A stretch of DNA of 10,741 nt from Pleurotus djamor (Eukaryota; Basidiomycota; Agaricomycetes; Agaricales; Pleurotaceae), in assembly GCA_029747585.1 (NCBI GenBank), contig JAPEVF010001352.1:1-10741 (forward strand). The letters run 5' to 3'. This document shows, piece after piece, positions 1 through 7,528 of this stretch. Both the position numbers and the translations under genes were made by a program. The number at the start of each line of letters is the position of its first letter. Positions within the stretch are counted from its first letter, which is position 1. The notes beneath the pieces are model-generated. The model was not told the DNA's origin, did not search any database, and saw nothing but the letters and a program-made list of their open reading frames with translations.

Positions 1-392
1 AAACATTCTGTGTATCTACAATATTCGTATACGTATCCATGTGGTGTGTACAATGGTCGTGAAAACGTCTATCAGGCTCTAGCCATGGACTCCGAGTCAG
101 GATCACGAACTCGATCACGGTCAAAGATACAACCTTGATTACTGCGGGACGGCCGTCCCGCAAACCCATTGGACACGTTACTTATTTGGGATATCTCTGT
201 CATTGAGCACGTGCGTCTAACGGATTGCGCCATCCTCGTGATGCTGTAAAGGGGTCCATTTCTAAACCTTCACCTACTAAAGTAGGTATCAGGCATAAAC
301 GTTGAAATCAGCAACGCACATCACTGTTTGACTGGCGAGAGAAAACAAGTCTCGAACCGTGTTTCAGACTTCTTCCAGAACCCCCAACTACG
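1..392. other. Non-coding region upstream of the P450 gene
   Basis: No exon of a recognisable gene was found on either strand. The region holds a perfect 20-base palindrome (143-162), an inverted CCAAT box (ATTGG, 168-172) and a CACGTG E-box (208-213). It also has a short direct repeat of GATCACG, twice about 12 bases apart (near 101-120). No convincing TATA box precedes the P450 start at 393. It is probably the P450 promoter, and the left part may belong to a gene outside the window. Confidence 0.6.
143..162. promoter_or_regulatory. Perfect 20-bp GC-rich palindrome, candidate Zn2Cys6 factor site
   Basis: The half-site TGCGGGACGG is followed directly by its exact reverse complement, ending 230 bases before the P450 ATG. 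It contains CGG and CCG triplets in nested inverted arrangement, the kind of half-site bound by fungal Gal4-type zinc binuclear cluster dimers. The palindrome is seen directly; the regulatory role is inference. Confidence 0.45.
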
Positions 393-2703
393 ATGATCCT
401 CCTCCTTCTACGATCTGCGCTGGCTGCACTTTCTGCATATGGATCTTACAAGCTGTTTCAACTTGTCTACAGCGAACTCACGTCCCCCCTCCGCCATCTG
501 CCTGGTCCGAAGAGCTCTAGTTGGCTGTACGGAAACTTCAAGGAAATCTTCGATGCCGTGAGCCAATGTCTTGGGTCTTGAAGTTGGTTCGTCGTTGACG
601 CTTTGTGGAAGGAAAACTCGGTGTTGCATGAGAAATGGGTTAGTGAGTACGGCCCGACGATCAAGTATCGAGGGATGTTTGGGGTGGGTGGTTTGTGTCT
701 CGTTCGTGGATATTTGTGGTCGTTAACGCGGAAGAAACAGATTACCCGATTGTACACCGTCGACCCGAAGGCTTTGAACCACATTCTCATGAAGACTGAT
801 GTATACCATAAGCCAAGTGCTGCAAGACATGCTCTACAAAGGATTCTTGGCGAAGGTGAGTATCGTCTACCGGCCTAAGTATCCTAAGGCTCACCCTCTC
901 CGGAGGCGTACTCGTTGTTGAAGGTCAATTTACTCTTTCCATGCTTGTCCGCCCATCGTACTCATTCGTCCATAGGCGAAAAACACAAACAGCAGGTATG
1001 CGGTCTCCGTTGAAATGAAACAGCTTGTGACCTAATGGACTTGTATCCAGCGCAAAATTATGGTGCGATCAGGTTTCCTCAACGCCGTCATTTCCTCAAC
1101 TAATATCCATATAGAACCCTGCTTTCGGACCCATACAAATTAGGGACCTTACAGAAACGTTCGTGGCCAAGGCCATCCAACTACGAGACGTATGGGCGTT
1201 GGAGGTATCTAAAGCAGGAGGAACCGCACAGATCGATGTCCTCTCATGGCTCAGTCGAATGACGCTGGATGTCATTGGTTTGGCAGGCGAGTCTTCAACA
1301 CGATCAGTCATTTCAACAATGACTTAACTCTCCCTAGGCTTCAACTACAAATTTGATGCGCTCATCGGCGAACGTAACGAACTAAATCAAGCCTTTTCCA
1401 CCGTGTTTCATGCCAACACGCAATTCGAAGTGTTCCCTTTACTCCAATCGCTGATTCCACCTCTTCGGTTGATTGTACGTGCGAGTCAACGAATCTCCTT
1501 ATTCGCAACTCACGAAATCCCTTTAGAAAACATCGAGGGATCGCGCTTCCCAGGCGGCTCGTGACTCCATGGCTCGCATTGGAAGGCAGCTTCTCGCTTC
1601 TGCCAAGAGTGCCGTCGTTCAGGCAGAGAAAGATAACGTAGATGCAGGGCTTCAGTCACGCAACCTACTATCTTTACTGGTTAAAGCAAACACCGCTGCT
1701 GATCTAGCTGATCATCAAAGACTCAGTGACGAAGACGTCTTGGCTCGTTCGTCCATTTCTACTTTTTTATATCTCCTCATCATCGATGACTGTATTCTAC
1801 AGAGGTCCCTACGTTTTTGACGGCAGGACATGAGACTACGAGGTATGCCCTTACCTCTGAATTGTAAACGCGTCTAATGCGATATATATATAGCACGGGG
1901 ACTACGTGGGCTTTGTTCGCCCTCACCCAAAATCGCGCCGCCCAGGATAAACTGAGAGAAGAGCTTCTCAATGTTCCCACTGACACCCCGACGATGGATG
2001 AGTTGAACGCCCTCCCTTACCTGGATGCTGTGGTTCGCGAAACACTACGTGTTCACGCGCCAGTACCGTCGACCATTAGAATTGCCGTCGCAGACGATGT
2101 GATCCCTTTGAGTCATCCTGTAACCGACAAACTGGGCAACGTCCACCACTCAATCACGTACGTCTCTCAGCTATATGTTCGTCTCCCACCCTGATCATGT
2201 TTTCGTTCACCCAGTGTGCATAAAGGACAACTACTCTTTGTACCTATCCTCCCTATGAACCGTATGAAGTCGATTTGGGGCGAGGATGCCTTGGAGTTCA
2301 AGTACGTAATGACTCGTACCGCAGCGCGGTTTACATCTGATGTGTGTTTTCCAACTGCAAGGCCGGAGCGCTGGGAGGCCGTTCCAGAGGGTGCTACCGC
2401 GATCCCAGGTATCTGGGGGAACATGATGACTTTCTTGGGTGGCCCACGCGCGTGCATAGGCTGGCGATTCTCAGTTGTTGAGTGAGTACTAGCTTAATTT
2501 ACTCCTTCACATGGAACTCACCCCTCCTCGCTAGGACGAAAGCTCTCCTATTCACACTCATCCGTTCATTCGAGTTTGAACTTGCTGTGCCGGCCTCTGA
2601 TGTTGCGAAAGTCACTAGCGTCGTGCAGAGACCGATCATCAAGAGTGCGAAAGAGTCAGGGAACTTTATGCCGTTGATCATCAAGCCGTATCAACATGAA
2701 TGA
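393..2703 (+). CDS. Cytochrome P450 monooxygenase, 14 exons, 536 aa
   Basis: Haem-thiolate monooxygenase, probably anchored in the endoplasmic reticulum and fed by cytochrome P450 reductase; the substrate cannot be read from sequence. Exons: 393-557, 612-683, 741-855, 906-923, 976-995, 1051-1062, 1115-1286, 1338-1474, 1527-1746, 1803-1842, 1894-2157, 2215-2301, 2362-2481, 2535-2703. They total 1611 bases with no internal stop. Residues 1-25 form a hydrophobic anchor, followed by a proline hinge (HLPGPK). The I-helix oxygen-activation motif AGHETTS is at 318-324, the K-helix ExxR (ETLR) at 373-376, PERW at 442-445, and the haem loop [10 protein letters not shown] at 465-474 with ligand Cys472. 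All hallmarks are intact and the length is normal for the superfamily, so it should be functional. Oddities are three consecutive exons of 18, 20 and 12 bases and one GC-AG intron (1287-1337). I do not assign a CYP family number. Confidence 0.93.
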
Positions 2704-2884
2704 GGGATTTACTCTATGGTTATTTGTGAGTTATTTAAAGCATATACTGTCTTGTATACTACTTTGTTGTGTAGCATTCTGTACACGGGTTCTAGTAAAA
2801 CCTTTATATTTCGAAGCGTGATCGCTCAAGAAGCCTCTTCCTGCTGGAGGTACTTCGGATCATCCAATAACTTCGCGAAGCTTA

Positions 2885-2905
2885 TGACGGGGTTGCGCCC
2901 CGTCA
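2885..2905. repeat. Inverted repeat, 8-bp perfect arms with 5-base loop
   Basis: TGACGGGG (2885-2892) and its reverse complement CCCCGTCA (2898-2905) flank the loop TTGCG. Transcribed, it would form a stable GC-rich hairpin 182 bases past the P450 stop. It could be a 3'-UTR structure, a factor-binding site or a remnant of a mobile element; the sequence does not decide. Confidence 0.5.
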
Positions 2906-3144
2906 CACAGTTCAATTCATTCTCGCATAACATAGCTCATCCGACTTTCCATCCACGAGCCCCTTCACCTTGATTGACGACAGTGTCGCTAGAAGGGAGC
3001 AATCTATTTACAACCGCAGTGCTCAATCGGGTCGACTCAGCTTCAATTTACGACGTCCTACCACCATTCCAAACAACAGAGGATATTGGGCTTGGGAGCT
3101 TCTTAAACATCGGGTTTACTTGTTTTATATGACAGGCGACTCTA

Positions 3145-3172
3145 CACGTGAACGTTTGGCTGGCGGTCCGCC
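3145..3172. promoter_or_regulatory. Candidate upstream elements of GH43: E-box and CGG-N-CCG
   Basis: CACGTG occupies 3145-3150 and the perfect inverted repeat GGCGG-T-CCGCC occupies 3162-3172, about 140-165 bases before the GH43 start. CGG-N-CCG suits a Gal4-type dimer, and CACGTG suits a bHLH factor. A GCGGGG (3220-3225) matches the loose SYGGRG consensus of the carbon-repressor CreA/Cre1. The motifs are visible; binding is inference. Confidence 0.35.
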
Positions 3173-3246
3173 GAAGAGGAGGTCAAGGTATCTCTGGACG
3201 ATAACGCCCCGTCTTCCCGGCGGGGAACGTAGCTCGGTTAAGGTGA

Positions 3247-3254
3247 TATAAAAA
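3247..3254 (+). promoter_or_regulatory. TATA box of the GH43 gene
   Basis: TATAAAAA lies 55 bases before the GH43 ATG at 3310. That spacing allows transcription to start about 30 bases downstream and leaves a short 5' leader. Confidence 0.55.
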
Positions 3255-3309
3255 CATACAAGGTTGCCCTACTCAGTGTCATCGATTGCTCCGCTCGTCT
3301 TCTCTCGAG

Positions 3310-5252
3310 ATGATGCGCAAATTTTCATCGTTACTTGGGTGTGAGTGGCATTCAACACCTTGCTTCCAACCGGCCTAATCGCCTCACTATTCCGGTTTAT
3401 TATCAGTCCTGAAGGCGGGGGTTTTCGCCTTGATGGCCCCCAATGCTGTCGCTCAGACGACCTTCACCAATCCACCTATTTACACTGATCTCGCCGATCT
3501 CATGGTCATCAACGTAAACAACACGTTCTACTATTCCTCCTCCACGATGCATTACTCTCCTGGAGCTCCTATCCTGCGCTCCTACGATCTGGTCAACTGG
3601 GAGTTTATCGGTCATTCAGTTCCCACTCTGAGTTTCGGTGACAATGATTCGTACAACCTCGTCAATGGGAAGCGTGCTTATGTGCGCGGTATATGGGCAT
3701 CTTTCTTTAATTACCGTGCGAGCACCAATACCTGGTTTTGGGGCGGATGCGTCGACTTCAGTAAAACCTATATCTACACTGCGTCGTCGGTCACCGGCCC
3801 TTGGACTCAAGTCAGTGTTCTCAATACTTGCTACTACGATTCATCTTTGCTTGTTGATGACGATGGCTCCCTCTACATTGCATATGGTAGCTCTACCATC
3901 AATGTAGCTAAGCTATCCTCAGACGGCCGTAGTCAAGTCTCAACTCAGGCTGTGTATACCACTGACTGTAAGTGGCTTTGATCTCTGCTCTAGAAACTCT
4001 TTCGACTGAAAGAAAACAGTGTACATTGAAGGATCCCGCTTCTATAAACGCAATGGCAGATATTATATCTTCGTCACTCACCCTGCCTCTGAGGAATATG
4101 TCCTCATGTCTACCAATGGCCCCATGGGTCCTTACACGATCAAGTCGCTGGCCCTGAGCCTTTCGCCCCCAGTTCCCGGCACTGGGAACCCCCACCAANG
4201 GTGGCTTGGTCACTACCTCCAACGGAAACTCGTATTATATGGCCTTCATCGACTCATACCCCCTAGGGCGCGTCCCTGTCCTTGCTCCTTTGACATGGGG
4301 TTCTGACGGGTTCCCCTCTCTCCAACTCGTCAACGGTGGATGGGGAGCATCGTATCCATATCCCTTAACCGCGCATACCCTTCCTTCTCCGTTCACCACC
4401 GACAGTTTCTCTGGTACCTCCCTCAAACCTGAATGGGAATGGAACCACAACCCCGATACCACCAAATTCCGCGTTAACAACGCCCTTTTCCTTGATACCG
4501 CCACGGTCACGTCCGATCTCTATGCCGCCCGCAATACATTGACCAGGCGGATCATCGGACCTGCGTCGACTGGAACCATTGCAATTGATGTTAGTGGTAT
4601 GAGGGATGGGGACCGTGCCGGTCTTGCACTATTCCGCGATTCTTCAGCTTATGTTGGCGTTGCACGCGACAACGGAAGGCTAACGGTCCGGTTTGTCAAT
4701 GGTCTAACGATGAACTCGGATTGGACGACACTGAGCACAGGCAGTGTCGTTTCCTCTACTAGTATCTCGAATGGGATCGTCTACCTACGCATTACTGCGA
4801 ATGCGGCGTCAAGCTCCAACCATCCGGCTACTTTCTCCTACAGTATCAACGGGTCGACGTTCACGCAGGTTGGAACGTTCACGATGATCACGGCTTGGCA
4901 ATACTTCATGGGCTACCGATTTGGTATCTTCAACTTTGCAACGATCGCCACAGGTGGTACCGTCAAAGTCAGCTACATTGATATCCGAGCGAGCGTACCA
5001 AGTAGCGTGCCGATCGTAAGCTCGACTCCCGCTTCTCCAACTGGCACGACGTCCACACCGGCTCCCACTGGTGGTAGTGGAACGGTTCCACAATTTGGAC
5101 AATGCGGTGGTAATGGCTGGACTGGAGCTACGGGTAAGCTGTATACTTCCGAATCGGAATGTATATGTCTAACTCTAACAATTCTTTGACTAGTGTGTCA
5201 GTCACCCTTCACCTGTCAAGTACAGAACGAATGGTACTCCCAATGCTTGTAG
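3310..5252 (+). CDS. Secreted GH43 glycoside hydrolase (beta-xylosidase/arabinofuranosidase type) with C-terminal CBM1
   Basis: Likely extracellular hemicellulase cleaving xylosyl or arabinosyl linkages in xylan. Exons: 3310-3340, 3407-3967, 4020-5133, 5194-5252. Ignoring the ambiguous base at 4199, they give 587 residues. A signal peptide covers about residues 1-27 (AVAQ then TTF). The five-bladed GH43 catalytic domain follows, with the expected acidic triad at about Asp41 (LADLMV), Asp155 (YDSSLLVDDDG) and Glu201 (IEGSRFYK). A concanavalin-A-like C-terminal domain covers about 330-519, a Ser/Thr/Pro linker about 522-552, and a CBM1 553-587 with four cysteines (559, 570, 576, 586) and aromatic binding residues. 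The last intron (5134-5193) splits the CBM1. The N at 4199 behaves as an extra base: the conserved reading resumes exactly if it is skipped, so it is probably an assembly flaw. The substrate and GH43 subfamily are not certain. Confidence 0.9.
4199..4199. other. Ambiguous base N causing an apparent frameshift in GH43
   Basis: Before this point the GH43 frame reads ...GTGNPHQ; after it the family sequence GGLVTTSNG continues one base out of phase. Skipping the N joins them seamlessly, so the N is an inserted placeholder rather than an unread codon base. Confidence 0.85.
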
Positions 5253-5310
5253 ACGACATCTACAATTGTGTAGTTACAATTTATTCACAAATTAGTTCCG
5301 ACGTCTGTAC

Positions 5311-6436
5311 TCAGAACTTCCAAACGTCAAGCCTGGTCTTGCCATCGCTTGATGCCGCAACGCATCTATTTCCTGCCCCATCTACCGCAACCTCCCAAAC
5401 TCCTCTGGATCGCCCTTCAGACAGAAGGACCTTTTTGTCCCCGGTCTTGATATCAACGACCTGAACCAAGCCATCACTCCCTGAAACAAGCTTCTCTTCA
5501 TCGCCGTAGATAGCAGTGATGGTGAACTTATGATCTATCTTGCGCACTGGTTCAAGGGTCTTGAGGTCCCAAACAATGACCTGGCAGTCGGGTCCTCCGG
5601 AGAAGAGGAATGATGGAGAGATCTTGAGAAGAGCGACGAGCGATGGGTGATCTTTCAAGACGGCTTTGCAAGTGCCGTCTTCTAAACTCCAAGCACGCAA
5701 GGTGCCGTCCATTGACCCAGAGTATACTCGGTTAGCTGACGGATCCATGACAATGCTATAAACTTCAGGCGAAGAGATCGTCAACCTGTTACAATGTTGT
5801 AATCGCTTAACAGAGCTGACCTTTGGCGGTATGACCTTCGAGAGTCCATAGACATTCTCCTGATACAACATCCCACACCCGCACTGTATTGTCATAGCTC
5901 CCGGAAGCCACAATATTTCCATTAGTAGCCATACTGCGTATGCTGTCAGTGTGACCTTTGAGGAGGAAAAGGTGGTAGGGATTGTTGGACAGATCGGATT
6001 CTTCGTCGCCGATGTATTTTGGATCGTCTTGGAGGGGGAGTCTCCATACGTGTATTTCACCGTCGCGGCTGCCCGTAACAATGAGGGGGTTGTTCGATCC
6101 TTCCGGAACAGTGATGGATACGCATCGAATGGTCTTGGTGTGACCGTAGAAGATGTGTGTGCATTCACCGGTTTCGAGGTTCCAAACTCTGATACTGTGA
6201 TCTTGGGATACAGTGACCAAGGTATCCTCGTGTATCGCTATCCCCCAAACACCACCTGTGTGCCCTCCGAGGGCTCGGACCAGCGTCCCGTCGTAGTTCC
6301 AGACGCGTACGGAGAAGTCGTCGGAAGCTGTGATGATGGTGTCCTTCCACAGCAGGAGACTAGTGATAGTGCTATTTCCGTGAGCAGCAAAAGAAGTATG
6401 TGCGGGTTGTTCGACGCGTAGCCAGTTGGATGTCAT
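5311..6436 (-). CDS. Cdc4/Fbw7-like WD40 repeat protein without F-box, 355 aa
   Basis: Resembles the substrate-recognition propeller of the SCF ubiquitin-ligase adaptor Cdc4. Exon 1 is 6436-5821, the intron 5820-5763 (58 bases, donor GTCAGC) and exon 2 5762-5311; the frame closes at 355 residues. Eight WD-type blades can be counted, for example ASDDFSVRVWNYDG, VSQDHSIRVWNLETG, GSYDNTVRVWDVVSG and GSMDGTLRAWSLEDG. The closing blade ends DVWKF, as in Cdc4-family C termini. Cdc4 normally has dimerisation and F-box segments ahead of the propeller. Here the protein starts almost at the first blade (MTSNW), and no F-box exon is visible in the 600 bases upstream. It may be a stand-alone paralogue, a truncated gene, or have a distant missed 5' exon. 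Without an F-box it could bind substrates but not Skp1. Its 3' end faces the GH43 gene only 58 bases away. Confidence 0.85.
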
Positions 6437-6517
6437 TGTGGACAGCGATCGTTGAAATTTAAACGTTGATGAGTAGATGGATGTTCGTGTTGAAGAGTTG
6501 CACGGATAAAGCCGCGT

Positions 6518-6525
6518 ATTATATA
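6518..6525 (-). promoter_or_regulatory. Putative TATA box of the WD40 gene
   Basis: Read on the minus strand the sequence is TATATAAT, 81 bases upstream of the WD40 ATG at 6436, a plausible core-promoter distance. Confidence 0.4.
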
Positions 6526-6640
6526 CAAGCGCAAAGCCCCCGCGATTGCTGTTGCATCACGCACTGCCTTAATAACGCCTGTGACTCTGAGATGACCGAG
6601 TTTGTTGGACAGACGCGTTTCAGGCTTTCGGGGATGCTTG

Positions 6641-6659
6641 ACGCGTGACGTCACCGCGT
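6641..6659. promoter_or_regulatory. CRE embedded in an ACGCGT near-palindrome
   Basis: TGACGTCA (6646-6653), the full ATF/CREB-type palindrome, is flanked by ACGCG on the left and CCGCGT on the right. The whole 19 bases are palindromic apart from one inserted C. ACGCGT (6641-6646) is also the MluI cell-cycle box bound by MBF-type factors. Two further ACGCGT copies lie within 50 bases. The motifs are directly visible; function is inferred. Confidence 0.5.
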
Positions 6660-7010
6660 ATGTGTCATGTGAGCCTCAGGGTACCGTACACGCGTTCCAC
6701 CGCGTTCCCTGTTCCCACTTGCTCCCCTACCCTCTTTTCTCTGCTAGGATGGCCACGATCCACTTCAAACATGATCGTGTCTGACGGCTTCCCCCTTGAG
6801 CTTGTTAGCTCACGGACCCCGTCGTCGTTTTTCTATGCAAATAACTTGACGACTTAGCAACCTTACCATGTGGACCAGCTGGACCACCTCCTTCTCCTAC
6901 ACGAAAGGGGAACACCAGATCACGACGTGTCACTTGATCACTTGGTCGAAAAGTCATCCAGACTTCGACGATCAGTCATGCACATTCCAAATATGGCATG
7001 ACAACGACCA

Positions 7011-7016
7011 TATAAA
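7011..7016 (+). promoter_or_regulatory. TATA box of the methyltransferase-SPT6 chimera
   Basis: TATAAA lies 45 bases before the ATG at 7056, leaving room for a very short 5' leader. A 12-base palindrome GCGCAGCTGCGC (7028-7039) sits between the two, around the expected transcription start. Confidence 0.5.
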
Positions 7017-7055
7017 GGTGGCTTCTTGCGCAGCTGCGCTTCTTAGTAAGTTCAA

Positions 7056-7528
7056 ATGTCGGAACCAGTTCCTGAACCCACCACTGTCCACCACCATCAC
7101 AACCACGACCATGCTCATCACCATGGTCAACATCAACACGGCGATAATCACCAGCATTCGCATGGAGGGGACGACTTCGCCGTTGCAAATGCTCAGCACT
7201 TCAACGAGCATGGCGCGAAGGGGTTTGAAGAACATCCTTTCGCGAAGGAGTTGACTGAGCGGCAAGCTGCGGCCTATTTGGCGGCTTACCCGTTCGACGA
7301 GGAGAAGACTGCTCTGATGGACTTCGCGTGCGGTCCCGGTGAGTTCGAGGTTGTCTGGTTGAAGATTAGGGGTTTTCTAAGCCATACCTCACCTCTAGGC
7401 CTGGTATCACGAGAACTAGCTAGCCACACCAAGCAGATCGTCGGGGTTGATATCACTCAAAACTTTGTCGATGAGTTCAACAAGCGCGTCAGTGATCAGG
7501 GAATCTCCCCAGAGGAGATGAAATTTGC
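7056..7528 (+). other. 5' part of a His-rich SAM-dependent methyltransferase gene (truncated)
   Basis: Two exons (7056-7338, 7399-7528) separated by a 60-base intron encode the leader and the first half of the SAM-binding fold. Sequence such as QAAAYLAAYPFDEEKTALMDFACGPG and HTKQIVGVDIT resembles basidiomycete class I methyltransferases that often begin with His-rich leaders. Family similarity stops after SPEEMKFA at a normal-looking intron donor (GTATGT, 7529). Later strands and the substrate pocket are absent downstream. Confidence 0.8.

Larger units (their letters stand above)
2704..3309. other. Intergenic region between P450 and GH43
   Basis: About 600 bases with no recognisable exon. 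Open frames here show no family motif or splice support. The first part is AT-richer and likely carries the P450 3' UTR. The rest holds a strong inverted repeat (2885-2905), a CACGTG E-box (3145-3150), a GGCGG-T-CCGCC element (3162-3172) and a TATA box (3247-3254) that fit the promoter of the downstream GH43 gene. Confidence 0.6.
6437..7055. other. Divergent promoter region between WD40 gene and chimeric gene
   Basis: About 620 bases with no exon I can support on either strand. It contains a minus-strand TATA box (6518-6525), three ACGCGT hexamers (6613-6618, 6641-6646, 6690-6695), a perfect CRE (6646-6653) and a plus-strand TATA box (7011-7016). It also holds a 12-base palindrome (7028-7039). 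It must drive both the WD40 gene leftwards and the methyltransferase-SPT6 gene rightwards. Confidence 0.6.

Noticed and set aside
393..2703. P450 as a pseudogene, because its pieces lie in different frames
   Set aside because: All frame changes are explained by 13 short introns, and the joined exons give exactly 537 codons with every hallmark motif.
2970..3251. Open reading frame of 93 codons between P450 and GH43
   Set aside because: No family motif, no splice context, and it covers the GH43 promoter elements; most likely chance.
5951..6421. 156-codon plus-strand frame antisense to the WD40 gene
   Set aside because: It mirrors the WD40 exon, whose opposite-strand repeats are clearly coding; no independent motif was seen.
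7089..7163. His-coding CAC/CAT run as a tandem repeat or CRISPR-like array
   Set aside because: The triplets are irregular and interspersed, with no repeat unit or spacers; it is codon usage of a His-rich peptide.
6868..7254. Plus-strand open frame overlapping the start of the methyltransferase part
   Set aside because: Its second half is a shifted reading of the His-rich leader (CAC/CAT codons read as Thr/Ser/Ile), and the first half has no recognisable features.
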